This document shows, piece by piece, positions 1-9,088 of a stretch of 64,000 bases of DNA; the first letter of the stretch is position 1, and every line of letters starts with the position of its first letter. Under the pieces are notes generated by a model that did not search any database, was not told where the DNA came from, and was given only the letters and a program-made list of their open reading frames with translations. The stretch comes from Caldilineales bacterium (GTDB lineage: Bacteria > Chloroflexota > Anaerolineae > J102). The stretch covers positions 1 to 64,000 of the forward strand of contig JAIBAP010000023.1 in the NCBI GenBank assembly GCA_019695115.1. The letters run 5' to 3'. A program made the position numbers and the translations under genes.

Positions 1-257
1 ATCTACGACTATTCTAATCCCATCTGTGTTTCTCCCATTTGTGTCATTTCTCATTACTATAATCATATCTTTGTATCTACGACTATTCTAATCCCATCTG
101 TGTTTCTCCCATTTGTGTCATTTCTCATTACTATAATCATATCTTTGTATCTACGACTATTCTAATCCCATCTGTGTTTCTCCCATTTGTGTCATTTCTC
201 ACCGCCATAATCGTCTATTTGTATTTCTAACTATTCTAATCCCATCTGTGTCATTTC
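1..257. repeat. 74-bp tandem repeat upstream of trpG
   Basis: Three full units begin at 1, 75 and 149, and a shortened fourth runs from 223 to about 257. Units 1 and 2 are identical over 74 bp. Unit 3 diverges only near its end. The unit is AT-rich and pyrimidine-rich (ATCTACGACTATTCTAATCC at its start) and unlike the GC-rich genes around it. The array begins at the window edge, so more copies may lie upstream. It ends within 10 bases of the trpG start codon and no Shine-Dalgarno sequence is visible there. Confidence 0.95.
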
Positions 258-266
258 GGTACTACC

Positions 267-851
267 ATGATCGCCATCATCGACAACTACGATTCGTTTA
301 CCTACAATCTGGTGCAGTATCTGGGTGAGCTGGGCGCAGAACTACGCGTTTGGCGGAACGACCAGGTGACGCCGGACGAGATCGCCGCCCTGAACCCCAC
401 CCACATCGTCATCTCGCCCGGCCCCGGCACACCTGGCAACGATAGCGGCGTCAGCAACGACATCATCCGCGCCTTCTACCAGAGCACGCCCCTCCTCGGC
501 GTCTGCCTGGGCCACCAGTGTATGGGCCATGTCTTCGGCGGCGTCGTCGCCCGCGCCCCCCGGCTGATGCACGGCAAAGTCAGCCCGGTCTATCATACCG
601 ACGACGCCCTCTTCGACGGCCTCCCCAGCCCCTTCTCGGCCACGCGCTACCACAGCCTCATCGTCCAGGAGCCGCTCCCTGCCGACTTCATCCTCACCGC
701 CTTCACCGCCGAAGGCGAAGTGATGGGCATGAAACACCGCCGCTATCCCTGCTACGGCGTCCAATTCCACCCCGAAAGCATCCTCACCGAGGGCGGCAAG
801 CGCATGCTGGCCAACTTCTTGCAGATCCAGAAGCCGCAGGCGCGCGACTGA
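267..851 (+). CDS. trpG: Anthranilate/aminodeoxychorismate synthase glutamine amidotransferase subunit
   Basis: Class I glutamine amidotransferase that would hydrolyse glutamine and pass ammonia to a TrpE or PabB partner, for tryptophan or folate synthesis in the cytoplasm. The 194-residue protein has the family's usual length. It shows the N-terminal [10 protein letters not shown] motif, the nucleophile Cys80 in GVCLGHQ, the RYHSL segment and the catalytic pair His168/Glu170 in QFHPES. The ATG at 267 begins exactly at the conserved N-terminus. No TrpE/PabB partner lies downstream. It could be upstream of the window or unlinked, so the choice between TrpG and PabA stays open. The start is preceded by a repeat-derived leader without a ribosome site. 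Confidence 0.93.
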   Translation: MIAIIDNYDSFTYNLVQYLGELGAELRVWRNDQVTPDEIAALNPTHIVISPGPGTPGNDSGVSNDIIRAFYQSTPLLGVCLGHQCMGHVFGGVVARAPRLMHGKVSPVYHTDDALFDGLPSPFSATRYHSLIVQEPLPADFILTAFTAEGEVMGMKHRRYPCYGVQFHPESILTEGGKRMLANFLQIQKPQARD

Positions 852-864
852 GCACCCGCCCCAC

Positions 865-2235
865 CTACGCCCCCGACACGGCCACCTCCTCCCCCGCCTC
901 GCCGCCTTCGTCTGCCGCCGCCACACCGCGGCCACCCCAGGCCCGGATCACCAACGCCGCCGGCAGCGCCAGCAGCGAAACGACCAGGAAGCTGAGCAGG
1001 AAGATCACGGCTACCCCTGCCGCCTGGGCGAGCAACTGGCCCGGCCAATCGGCAGCCAGCCCGGACGCCGCCAGTAGCCCGGTCACACCCTGGCCTGCGG
1101 CGCCCAGATACTCCTCGATACCAACGCCGTTGTAGCCCGCGCCGGCCGTGCCATCGGCGAAAATTCCTACCGCCAGCAGCCCGGCCAGCGCCGGCAGCCC
1201 GAACGTGGCCAGCACCCCGCCCCGGTCTTGTAGCCGCAGGCGATGGTCGATCAGCCAGCCCGCCAGCAGCATCAGCAGCCCGGCCACGGCCCCCACCAGC
1301 AGGGCGGCAGAGGGCGAGAGGAACGGCGCCGCCGCCAACCCCGCCACCCAACCGGCTGCCGCTCCCCGCGCTCCTTGCAGCGCATCGGCGCCAGCGGCCA
1401 CGAACCAGGTATAGAACAAAGGCAGGGCTGCCCCGCCCGCCGCCGCCAGCAAGGCATTGGCCACCACCCGCACCGCCGATAGGTGCTCCCAATCGGTCAG
1501 CGGCCAGGCCAGCAGCCAGCCGGTCGAGCCAACCAGAAGCAGGCCGGCTCCCACCACGGCCAGCAGGGGCAGGTGGACGGGCGGCAATTCCGCCGGGCGG
1601 TCGGGCTTGGGCAGACGTTCGAGGAAAACGAGGATGCCCGCGAGCGCGACGCCGCCGGCCATCAAGAACAGCGAGGCGCCGCCGAAATCCACATACCCAT
1701 GCCCGGCGCCGATATTGAAGCCTAACCGAGCCAACCAGCCCCCACCCTGCACCCAATTTCCGATCAGAGGATAGCCGATCATGGCCGCCAGCAGCCCGAA
1801 TAAGGCCGTCACCAGGGCCGGCGCGCGGCCGCGCAGGGCCAGCATGGGCAACAGAGCGGCCGTCGTCGCCCAGGGCAGCGTGCTGATCAAGAGCAAATAC
1901 GTCAACGAGTTCTGCACCGACATGCCAAACCCGGCCCATCCCGCCATCCCCCAGTCGGCGCCCCAGTCGGCGCTGATCGGCGACCATTCCCACACCAGCC
2001 CGGCCAGGTCAGGATGATCGACCACCAGCCCGGCGCCGCCGTAGTGCAGGCCAAAGCCCACGAGCACATAGCCGATCACGGCCAGGGCGAAGGCGGCCAG
2101 TGGGGTCAGGGCCGTCTGTCTGGCCTCCGACTCCGGCAGCCCGGCGGAAGCGACCAGGGCCACGGCCAGGGGGATGAGGAAGGCCAGGGCCGCCGCCAGG
2201 AGGGGCCAGATCGGGGTCAGGTTGGTTTCGCTCAT
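865..2235 (-). CDS. Amt-family-like membrane protein lacking the twin pore histidines
   Basis: A 456-residue polytopic membrane protein resembling ammonium transporters: an FGMSVQNSLTYLLL segment near 103-116, a GYPLIGNW segment near 154-161, a DFGGAS segment near 183-188 matching the Amt DFAGGT motif, and a late LAVGIFA segment near 354-360. Aligned by eye, the first pore histidine of AmtB falls on Leu191 (or the adjacent Phe190) and the second on Phe345. A normal ammonia pore is therefore unlikely; it could be a divergent transporter or a sensor. I chose the ATG at 2235 because the longer frame to 2301 would overlap the divergent gene at 2255. No GlnK gene is adjacent. Confidence 0.75.
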   Translation of the reverse strand: MSETNLTPIWPLLAAALAFLIPLAVALVASAGLPESEARQTALTPLAAFALAVIGYVLVGFGLHYGGAGLVVDHPDLAGLVWEWSPISADWGADWGMAGWAGFGMSVQNSLTYLLLISTLPWATTAALLPMLALRGRAPALVTALFGLLAAMIGYPLIGNWVQGGGWLARLGFNIGAGHGYVDFGGASLFLMAGGVALAGILVFLERLPKPDRPAELPPVHLPLLAVVGAGLLLVGSTGWLLAWPLTDWEHLSAVRVVANALLAAAGGAALPLFYTWFVAAGADALQGARGAAAGWVAGLAAAPFLSPSAALLVGAVAGLLMLLAGWLIDHRLRLQDRGGVLATFGLPALAGLLAVGIFADGTAGAGYNGVGIEEYLGAAGQGVTGLLAASGLAADWPGQLLAQAAGVAVIFLLSFLVVSLLALPAALVIRAWGGRGVAAADEGGEAGEEVAVSGA

Positions 2236-2254
2236 AGCGCGGCGATGATACCAG

Positions 2255-2773
2255 ATGCCTGAGACCGCAGCAAACGCCCCGCCGTTGTTGATCGACGCCA
2301 TGCTCGGCTCATTGGCCCGCCGTTTGCGCTGGCTGGGCTACGATGCCGACTACCGCCGCGACCTGGCCGACGCCGAAATGATGCGCATTGCCCGGCAGGA
2401 AGGGCGGGTGCTGGTCACGCGCGACCGCGAGTTGGCCGGCCAGCGGGGATGGGCCGGCAGCCGGGGAAGCCTCTATCTGGCCGGCGACACGCTCGACGAG
2501 CAGGTGAAGACCATCCTCGCCGCGCTCGGCCCACCGCCTGGCCCCAGCCGTTGCACGGTCTGCAACGGCGCCCTGCTGCGGCTCGACCCGGCCCAGGCGG
2601 CGCCGCTGGTCCCGCCCTATGTGGCTGCCACGCAGACCGAGTTCGCCCGTTGCCAGCGGTGCGGGCGCGTCTACTGGCCGGGCACACATTGGCCAGGGCT
2701 GCAGGCCTGGCGGGAGGATGCAGCCACCGCCAGCACTTCCAGCCTGGAGTCTGAGGAAGGTGAGGAGGTGTAG
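2255..2773 (+). CDS. Mut7-C RNase-domain protein with zinc ribbon
   Basis: A 172-residue protein of the Mut7-C family (PIN-like fold, predicted RNase) followed by a zinc ribbon. Visible features are the N-terminal Asp14 in LLIDAMLG, the conserved LARRLRWLGYD segment, Asp57 in VTRDREL, and four likely zinc ligands, Cys100/Cys103 and Cys133/Cys136. Length and order fit the family. The acidic residues would bind the catalytic metal. It is transcribed divergently from the Amt-like gene with only 19 bases between the two starts, so they share a very compact promoter region. A hairpin terminator follows at 2849. The substrate RNA is unknown. Confidence 0.85.
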   Translation: MPETAANAPPLLIDAMLGSLARRLRWLGYDADYRRDLADAEMMRIARQEGRVLVTRDRELAGQRGWAGSRGSLYLAGDTLDEQVKTILAALGPPPGPSRCTVCNGALLRLDPAQAAPLVPPYVAATQTEFARCQRCGRVYWPGTHWPGLQAWREDAATASTSSLESEEGEEV

Positions 2774-2848
2774 ACCACCGCCTCTCGTTTGGCCGGGTCG
2801 TGCGACCGCTGCATTGGTGTGGGTGTTTGTGGGGGGCGGCGTTCGCTG

Positions 2849-2884
2849 TTTCCAGCCGCCCTGTGCGGGAGCGGCTGGAAATTT
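2849..2884 (+). terminator. Hairpin terminator after the Mut7-C gene
   Basis: Two 11-base arms (TTTCCAGCCGC at 2849-2859 and its complement at 2871-2881) are separated by 11 bases and followed by three T. The T tail is short, so termination is plausible rather than certain. Confidence 0.55.
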
Positions 2885-2924
2885 ATGATTCTTCACGATC
2901 ATGCGGTAAGGTGCTGGCAATCTA

Positions 2925-3101
2925 GCCGCTTGCTCTGGCCGCTTGCTCTGGCCGCTTGCTCTGGCCGCTTGCTCTGGCCGCTTGCTCTGGCCGCTTGCTC
3001 TGGCCGCTCGCTCTGGCCGCTCGCTCTGGCCGCTCGCTCTGGCCGCTCACTTACGCTTGCGGTTCTGTGTACTTGCGGTTCTGTGTACTTGCGGTTCTGT
3101 G
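2925..3101. repeat. 13-bp and 16-bp tandem repeats filling a 364-bp spacer
   Basis: About nine copies of a 13-bp unit (GCCGCTTGCTCTG, later copies with TCG in place of TTG) run from 2925 to about 3045. Three copies of a 16-bp unit (CTTGCGGTTCTGTGTA) follow at about 3056-3101. The spacer between the Mut7-C gene and the DUF2723 gene (2774-3137) holds no convincing gene. Frames open across it only because 13 bp units without stops read through in every frame. Confidence 0.93.
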
Positions 3102-3137
3102 GGTTGGCGGTACGGTAGCAGGCATCACGCATCACAC

Positions 3138-5021
3138 ATGACCCGCCGCATGACCCGCCGTCTTCCTCCCCTCCTTCTCTTCCTCCTCGGCCTGGCGCTG
3201 TATGTGGCCACCCTCGCGCCCACCGTCGTCACCCTCTTCGACGACTCGCTGGAGTTCCAGCTTGTTCTGCCCACCTTCGCCATCGCCCACCCCACCGGCT
3301 ACCCGCTCTACACCCTTCTGGGCTGGCTGACCACCCGGCTGATCCCCATCGGCGACGCCGCCTGGCGCGCCAACTTCTTCTCGGCCCTGGCTGCCAGCGT
3401 CGCCGTCGCCCTCCTCTATCCGGTGGCCCGGCGGCTGGGCAGCGGCGTCATGCCAGCCATCGTCGCCGCCCTGCTGCTGGCGGTCAGCCCGGTCTGGTGG
3501 AGCCAGGCCACTATCGCCGAAGTCTACACCTTCCAGGGCTTGCTCACGGTGTTCGTCCTCTTTGCCCTGCTGCGCTGGGACGAAGCCCGCGGCCCGGAGC
3601 GCGACCGTCGCCTCATCCTGGTCGCTTTTGCCCTCGGCCTGGGCCTGGCCCACCATCGCCTCACCCTCCTGCTCCTGCCTGCCGCCGCCGTCTTCGTCCT
3701 TTGGGGAGGCCCCGGCCTGCTCCGCCGCCCGCGCGCCTGGCTGACGCCCGCCCTGGCCCTGCTCGCGCCGCTCTTGTTCTACGTCCTTCTGCCCCTGCGC
3801 AGCGCCACTGGCTCGCTCGACGGCAGTTACGCCCGCATCGGCTTCTGGGGTTGGGTCACGGGCGGCGGCTACAGCGCCTTCCTCGCCGGCAATCCCTTCG
3901 GCATCGACCGCGGCTTCGCCGACCTGGTCGCCATCGTCCTGGCTCAGTTTGGGATGCTGGGCGCGGTCATCGCCCTCCTGGGCTGGCCCACCTGGCAGAT
4001 GCAACCGCGGCGCTTCGCCCTCCTGGGCCTCATCCTCCTGACCGACCTCGCCTTCGCCAGCCGCTACCTGGTGGCCGACATCGAAGTCTTCCTCCTGCCC
4101 GCCATCCTCGCCCTCTGCCTCTTTGTCGCCGTCGGCCTCACCGTTTTGTGGGACGCCGTTTCCGTCTACCTGACCGCCCTCGCCCGGCGTCTGCTCCCTT
4201 CCGTCTCCCCCCGCCGCTTCGTCGCCGCCCTCTCACTCCTGTTGCTGTTCTGGCCTCTGACCCTCGCTTGGGAGCGCCTGCCCGCCCAGGATCGCAGCCA
4301 ACCGGCCGGGCTGGCCTGGGGCGTACACGATTTCGGCCTGGACATGCTTGACTATCTGCCCGCCAATGCCCGGCTGGTGGGGCTGTTGGGCGAGATGACC
4401 CTGGTCAGGTACTTCCAGCGCACCCAGAACCTGCGCCCGGATGTGCAAACCCAGGCCGCCGACCCCGAACCCGACCGCCTGGCCGCCATCGCCGCCGGTG
4501 TGGCCGGCGGCCAACCCACCTACACCACCCGCCCCCTCGCCGGTCTGGCCGAGGCTTTTAGCCTGGGCGCCGACGGGCCGCTGATCCGGGTTTGGCCGGC
4601 GGGAGAGGGCCAGGCCGGGGCCGGGCTACAAACGGTCGGGGCGCCACTGACGCCGGATATCAGCCTGGCCGGCTGGGACATCGCCCTTCGCCAGCCTGCC
4701 AGCGGCCCGGCCGCCCGGCTGCGGCTTGGCTGGCAGGTCGATGCCCCTCCCCCGGCCGATCTCAAAGTCTCGGCCCGCTTGCTGGCCCCCGATGGCGCCC
4801 TCCTCGCCCAGGCCGATGCCGTCCCCGTCCATGATGCCTACCCCACCAGCCGCTGGCGCACTGGGGAGATGATCGAGGACAGCTATGACCTGCCCCTGGC
4901 GGCGCTGCCTGATGGCCCAATGACGGTGCAGGTCATCCTCTACCGGCCACAAGATGGGAGCGAGGTGGCCCGCTGGGAGCAGAGCGGGATCGTGCTGGAC
5001 GGCGGCGGAGTGGCGCCGTGA
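3138..5021 (+). CDS. DUF2723-family polytopic membrane protein, probable glycosyltransferase
   Basis: A 627-residue integral membrane protein. After a basic start (MTRRMTRR) it carries the DUF2723 signature: LAPTV, an acidic DDSLEFQ segment, AHPTGYPLYTLLG, then repeated hydrophobic helices to about residue 420 and a soluble C-terminal domain. DUF2723 proteins resemble GT-C protein mannosyltransferases, and the acidic DS-EF motif is the likely catalytic site. I chose the ATG at 3138 because the longer upstream frame is pure repeat. The gene begins a five-gene glycan run; the next gene overlaps its stop by four bases (GTGA), which implies translational coupling. The sugar donor and acceptor are unknown. 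Confidence 0.85.
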   Translation: MTRRMTRRLPPLLLFLLGLALYVATLAPTVVTLFDDSLEFQLVLPTFAIAHPTGYPLYTLLGWLTTRLIPIGDAAWRANFFSALAASVAVALLYPVARRLGSGVMPAIVAALLLAVSPVWWSQATIAEVYTFQGLLTVFVLFALLRWDEARGPERDRRLILVAFALGLGLAHHRLTLLLLPAAAVFVLWGGPGLLRRPRAWLTPALALLAPLLFYVLLPLRSATGSLDGSYARIGFWGWVTGGGYSAFLAGNPFGIDRGFADLVAIVLAQFGMLGAVIALLGWPTWQMQPRRFALLGLILLTDLAFASRYLVADIEVFLLPAILALCLFVAVGLTVLWDAVSVYLTALARRLLPSVSPRRFVAALSLLLLFWPLTLAWERLPAQDRSQPAGLAWGVHDFGLDMLDYLPANARLVGLLGEMTLVRYFQRTQNLRPDVQTQAADPEPDRLAAIAAGVAGGQPTYTTRPLAGLAEAFSLGADGPLIRVWPAGEGQAGAGLQTVGAPLTPDISLAGWDIALRQPASGPAARLRLGWQVDAPPPADLKVSARLLAPDGALLAQADAVPVHDAYPTSRWRTGEMIEDSYDLPLAALPDGPMTVQVILYRPQDGSEVARWEQSGIVLDGGGVAP

Positions 5022-6169
5022 AGCGCCTGCGCGTCCTCTTCCTCAGCCACTGGTATCCCACCGCCGAAAATCCTGTCGCCGGCGTCTTCGTGCGCGAACA
5101 TGCCCGCGCCGCCGCCCTGAATGATGAGGTCTGCGTTTTGCACGGGGCCGGGCCGAAGCAGGGAATGGCCGGCTTCTGGCAGATGGAGGAAGAGCGCGAC
5201 CCGGCCTTGACCGCGGGCATCCCCACCTACCGCGTTTGGCACCGGCCCAAACCCTTGCCCGGCCTCACCAGCTTCCTCTACTTGTGGGCGATGCTGCGGG
5301 CAGCTTCCCGGCTGCGTCGCTCCGGCTTTCGCCCGGACGTTTTGCACGCCCACATCTACGAGGCCGGCGTCGTCGCCGTCATTCTGGGCTGGTGGTGGCG
5401 ACTGCCGGTCGTGATCAGTGAGCATAGCTCTGACTTCCCGCGGCGAAGGCTGCCGCGCTGGCAGGTGTGGAAAGCGCGCTTTGCCTTTGGCCGCGCGACC
5501 AGAGTGTTGCCGGTCAGCCAGGCCCTGCAGAACGGCATCGAGCAGTACGGCATCCGGGCGAAGTTCGAGATCGTGCCCAATGCCGTCGATCCAGCCCTGT
5601 TCCACCCGCCCGACCGGCCCCGCGCGCCCCACGGCCCGGCCAGGCTGCTCTTCGTCGGCTCGCTGATCCCGGTCAAAGGCGTGCCCATCCTGCTGGAAGC
5701 GCTGGCCCGCGTCCGGCGCCAGCGCCAAGACTGGCGGCTCGACCTGATCGGCGACGGCGTCTGCCGGGCCGAATACGAGCAACTGGCAGCCGAGATGGGG
5801 CTGAGCGACCACGTCCGCTTTCATGGTCGCCAGAGCAAGCCCGATGTGGCGGCCTGGATGCGCCAGGCCGACCTGTTCATCTTGCCCAGCCTGTGGGAGA
5901 ATGCCCCCTGCGTGATCGCCGAGGCGCAGGCCACGGGCCTGCCGGTGCTGGCCGCCGAAACCGGCGGCATCGTCGAGATGATCACGCCGGCGACCGGGCG
6001 GATGACCCCCGCTGGCGACGCCGATGCCCTGGCCGCCGTCATCGTCGTCATGTTGGACAGTCTTCCCACCTTCGACCCGGCCCTTATCACGGCCCAGGCC
6101 CGGCGCTACCACCTGGCCGAAGTCGGCCGGCAGCTGCACGAACTCTACTGGCGATGTCTGAATCCCTGA
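5018..6169 (+). CDS. Glycosyltransferase family 4
   Basis: A 383-residue GT-B fold enzyme. The N-terminal acceptor domain begins LRVLFLSHWYPTAENP and includes HAHIYEAG. The C-terminal nucleotide-sugar domain has FVGSLIPVKGV, GDG, the ILPSLWENAPCVIAEAQATGLPVLA segment and the EX7E-like end, all typical of GT4 retaining transferases. It would add a sugar to a lipid- or protein-linked glycan at the cytoplasmic face. The start is GTG at 5018, overlapping the DUF2723 stop. The next gene starts within its last 16 bases. Confidence 0.9.
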   Translation: MKRLRVLFLSHWYPTAENPVAGVFVREHARAAALNDEVCVLHGAGPKQGMAGFWQMEEERDPALTAGIPTYRVWHRPKPLPGLTSFLYLWAMLRAASRLRRSGFRPDVLHAHIYEAGVVAVILGWWWRLPVVISEHSSDFPRRRLPRWQVWKARFAFGRATRVLPVSQALQNGIEQYGIRAKFEIVPNAVDPALFHPPDRPRAPHGPARLLFVGSLIPVKGVPILLEALARVRRQRQDWRLDLIGDGVCRAEYEQLAAEMGLSDHVRFHGRQSKPDVAAWMRQADLFILPSLWENAPCVIAEAQATGLPVLAAETGGIVEMITPATGRMTPAGDADALAAVIVVMLDSLPTFDPALITAQARRYHLAEVGRQLHELYWRCLNP

Positions 6170-6966
6170 ACCCTTACCATCCCCTCCCCCGCCCGGCCAT
6201 GCAGCGCGGGCGTCAGGCGCTGGTGCTCGAGCGCAGCCGCGGCAAGCGCGTCTTGCATGTGGGCTGTGTAGATGCCGGCCTGCTGCACGAGCGTTTCGCC
6301 CGCGGCGAACTGATGCACCAGAAACTGTCCGCCGTCGCCAGCGAGCTGTGGGGCGTGGATGTGGACGCGGCCGGGATCGCATTCTTGCAGGAGCAGGGCT
6401 TCGGCAATCTGCTGGCAGGCGACATCTGCGAGCCAGAGACGCTGCGCCAACTGCGCGACCGCCCCTTCGACCTCATCATCGCCAGCGAGGTGGTAGAGCA
6501 TCTCGCCAACCCCGGCGCTTTTCTCGAATCCGCCCGGCAGATCATGCGGCCCGGCCACACCGAACTGATCGTGACCGTCCCCAACGCTTTCAAGGTGGAG
6601 GCCCTGCTCTGGATGTTGCGCGGGGTCGAGTTGGTGCATCCCGACCACAACTACTGGTTCTCGTACCACACCGCCACCACCCTGATCGGCAAGAGCGGGC
6701 TGCAGGTGGGCGAGGTCTATCCCTACTCGTTGCAGCGGTGGGGCTGGCGCGGCCAGGGTCAGGCCGCTGCTCCCTCTGGCGGCGGGGGGACAGTCTCCTC
6801 GTCGCCGGCCCGCGGCTTGCCCTTTGCCCGCGCCCTCGGCTACGCCCGTTCGCTGCCCAAACGCCTGTTGGTCTCGTGGCTGTATAGGCGCTCGCCCTTC
6901 TTTGGCGATGGACTGATCGTCGTCGCCACCGTCCCCGAATCCTGGCCCAGTCAGCCCGCCGGATGA
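6154..6966 (+). CDS. Class I SAM-dependent methyltransferase
   Basis: A 270-residue protein with a Rossmann methyltransferase core: KRVLHVGCVDAG (the SAM-binding motif I), GVDVDAAGIAFL (the acidic motif II), then LIIASEVVEHLANPGAFLE, typical of Methyltransf_11/23 members. I chose the ATG at 6154, which overlaps the preceding glycosyltransferase by 16 bases in another frame. It lies inside the glycan cluster, so a sugar or a lipid-linked intermediate is the likely methyl acceptor. The following gene overlaps its stop by four bases (ATGA). Confidence 0.85.
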   Translation: MSESLNPYHPLPRPAMQRGRQALVLERSRGKRVLHVGCVDAGLLHERFARGELMHQKLSAVASELWGVDVDAAGIAFLQEQGFGNLLAGDICEPETLRQLRDRPFDLIIASEVVEHLANPGAFLESARQIMRPGHTELIVTVPNAFKVEALLWMLRGVELVHPDHNYWFSYHTATTLIGKSGLQVGEVYPYSLQRWGWRGQGQAAAPSGGGGTVSSSPARGLPFARALGYARSLPKRLLVSWLYRRSPFFGDGLIVVATVPESWPSQPAG

Positions 6967-8222
6967 AAACCGTCCTCTTCATCGTCCACGACTACCCCCC
7001 CATCCGCACCGCCGGAACCGAGCGCGTGCTCAAATTTGCCCAACACCTGCCCGCTTTCGGCTATCGCCCGCTCATCCTCACCACCGCCCGCTACGGCAGC
7101 CTGCCGGACGACCCGGCGAACGGCATCTATCGCGCCGGCGACCTCGTCCACACACTGTTCTCGCCCTGGCGCCGCCGCTCCCGCACCCTTCCCGCCGAAG
7201 CCCAGGTCCAGATCGCCACCCTCGCCAGCCACAGTCTGTTCGGGCGGCTGCGCGACCAGTGGATGGCGCCCGACACCAAGCTGGGCTGGCTGCTCCCGGC
7301 CGTCCGCCTGGGCCAGGATCTGATCGCCCAACACCGGCCCGCCCTCTTGTTCTCCAGTTCCCCGCCCGAAACCGCCCATCTCATCGCCCGGCGGCTAAGC
7401 CGCAGCAGCGGCCTGCCCTGGGTGGCCGATCTGCGCGATGGCTGGCTGTTCGAGCCGCCCAATCCGGCCCTGCGGCAGGCGGGTTGGCGGCGATGGTGGG
7501 AAGGCCGGATGGAGCGAGATGTCGTTGGACAGGCCGCCGCCGTCGTCGCCGCCACCGACCCCATCACCGCCGACCTGCGCCGGCGCTATCCCCACGCCGC
7601 GGCCATCACCATCACCAACGGCTACGACGAGGCCGAATTCGCCGGCCTGGCGCGACAACGCCGGCCCGATGGCCGCTTTCTGCTCGTCTACACCGGCTCG
7701 CTTGCGGCCAGCCGCGCCGGCACCAGCCCCGACGCCTTCTTCCAGGCCCTGGCCCGCCATCGGCAAGAGCAGCCGTCCACCCCTTTGTGCGTCCGCATCG
7801 TCGGCAACATCTCCGCCGCCGAACAAGCCGCAGCCCAGGCTCTGGGCGATATGGTGGAATTCCTGCCCGCTGTCTCTCGTCGCCAGGCCCATCAACACCA
7901 GCTCGACGCCGACGCCCTCCTGCTGATCACCGCGCCCGGCCAGCGTAGCGTAGCCACCCTCAAACTGTTCGAGTACATCCGCGCCGGCGCACCCATCCTG
8001 GCCCTGGCCGATGACAACGCCGCCGCCGCCATCGTCCAGGCCGACGACCTGGGCATCACCGTCCCGCCCGACGACCCTGCCGCCATCGCCGCCGCCCTCG
8101 CCAGCTTGATGCAGCGCTGCCGGGGCGAGAATCGCTGGCCGGGCTTTGCCGCGGCGCAAGCGCGCTACGAGCGACGGCAACTGACCGCGCAACTCGCTGC
8201 CTGTTTCGATACCCTGAGATGA
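6963..8222 (+). CDS. Glycosyltransferase family 4 (second copy)
   Basis: A 419-residue GT-B type enzyme starting MKTVLFIVHDYPPIRTAGTE, a typical N-terminal Rossmann domain with a Gly-rich donor loop. The C-terminal half has ITNGYDEAEF, LVYTGSL and a late KLFEYIRAGAPILALADD segment that matches the GT4 donor site. It differs strongly from the GT4 gene at 5018, so the two probably add different sugars. Its ATG overlaps the methyltransferase stop. It is followed after 31 bases by a GT2 gene on the same strand. Confidence 0.88.
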   Translation: MKTVLFIVHDYPPIRTAGTERVLKFAQHLPAFGYRPLILTTARYGSLPDDPANGIYRAGDLVHTLFSPWRRRSRTLPAEAQVQIATLASHSLFGRLRDQWMAPDTKLGWLLPAVRLGQDLIAQHRPALLFSSSPPETAHLIARRLSRSSGLPWVADLRDGWLFEPPNPALRQAGWRRWWEGRMERDVVGQAAAVVAATDPITADLRRRYPHAAAITITNGYDEAEFAGLARQRRPDGRFLLVYTGSLAASRAGTSPDAFFQALARHRQEQPSTPLCVRIVGNISAAEQAAAQALGDMVEFLPAVSRRQAHQHQLDADALLLITAPGQRSVATLKLFEYIRAGAPILALADDNAAAAIVQADDLGITVPPDDPAAIAAALASLMQRCRGENRWPGFAAAQARYERRQLTAQLAACFDTLR

Positions 8223-8253
8223 ACACGATTCGCCCCCGCGCCGCTGGCCCGCC

Positions 8254-9060
8254 ATGACCATGATCCTTTCTGTGGTGATCGCGTCCTGGAATACCGCGCC
8301 GTTACTGGCCGCCTGTCTGCGCACGCTCCCCGATGCTGCCGGGACCGTGGCTTTCGAGGTCATCGTCGTCGACAACGCCTCGACCGATGCCAGCGCCGAC
8401 AGGGTGGCGAGCGAGTTTCCCGGCGTCCGACTCATCCGCAACGCCGAAAACCTCGGCTTTGGCCGGGCCAACAACCAGGGCATCGCGCTGGCGCAGGGGC
8501 GTTTCGTCCTGCTGCTCAATAGCGACACCCTTCTCCCTGCCGGCGCCCTTGCCGGTCTGGTGGATTTCATGGCGGCCCACCCTCGGGCTGGGGCCTGCTC
8601 CCCAGCCCTGCTCTTGCCCAACGGCCAGGCCCAAGCCTACGCCTTTGGCGATGACCCCAGCCTGGGCTATCTCCTGCGGCGGGGGATCAACCGGCTCGTC
8701 CTCCAGCGCCCCCTGCACGATTGGGCCACAGCCATCTCGCGGCCCGTGGATTGGGTCTCCGGCGCCTGCCTGGTGCTCCGCCGCGAGGCGCTGGCCCAGG
8801 TGGGCGGCTTCGACGAGGCCATGTTCATGTATTTCGAGGATGTCGATCTCTGTCTGCGGCTGCGGCAGGCAGGGTGGGAGGTGTGGCATCACCCGGCGGT
8901 GGGGATCACACACCTGGGTGGGCAGAGCATGAAGCAGAATCCGGCTGCTCAGGCCGCATATCAGCAAAGCCTGCGCTATTTCTATCGCCAACACTATGGC
9001 AAAGCGACGCAACTGACCCTGAATCTGGTTTTGGGCATCTATGGCCGTCTCGCCGGCTGA
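8254..9060 (+). CDS. Glycosyltransferase family 2, rhamnosyltransferase-like
   Basis: A 268-residue GT-A enzyme with SVVIASWNT near the N-terminus, the donor-binding VIVVDNASTDASAD, GFGRANNQGI, the metal-binding LLLNSDTLLP and, later, the FMYFEDVDLCLRL segment that marks the rhamnosyltransferase-like subgroup. It is the last gene of the five-gene glycan run. The preceding 31-base gap suggests it belongs to the same transcript. The specific sugar cannot be read from the sequence. Confidence 0.9.
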   Translation: MTMILSVVIASWNTAPLLAACLRTLPDAAGTVAFEVIVVDNASTDASADRVASEFPGVRLIRNAENLGFGRANNQGIALAQGRFVLLLNSDTLLPAGALAGLVDFMAAHPRAGACSPALLLPNGQAQAYAFGDDPSLGYLLRRGINRLVLQRPLHDWATAISRPVDWVSGACLVLRREALAQVGGFDEAMFMYFEDVDLCLRLRQAGWEVWHHPAVGITHLGGQSMKQNPAAQAAYQQSLRYFYRQHYGKATQLTLNLVLGIYGRLAG

Positions 9061-9076
9061 CGGGGCCGGCCTGTGG

Positions 9077-9082
9077 TAGAAT
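9077..9082 (+). promoter_or_regulatory. Putative -10 box giving a leaderless mRNA
   Basis: TAGAAT lies six bases before the ATG at 9089. With the usual 6-7 base distance from the -10 to the first transcribed base, transcription would start at the A of the start codon. No clear -35 is visible, so support is moderate. Confidence 0.4.
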
Positions 9083-9088
9083 GGGCCA

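Noticed and set aside
2943-3137. An N-terminal extension of the DUF2723 protein
   Set aside because: The extension would be translated repeat; the membrane protein family begins at the ATG at 3138.
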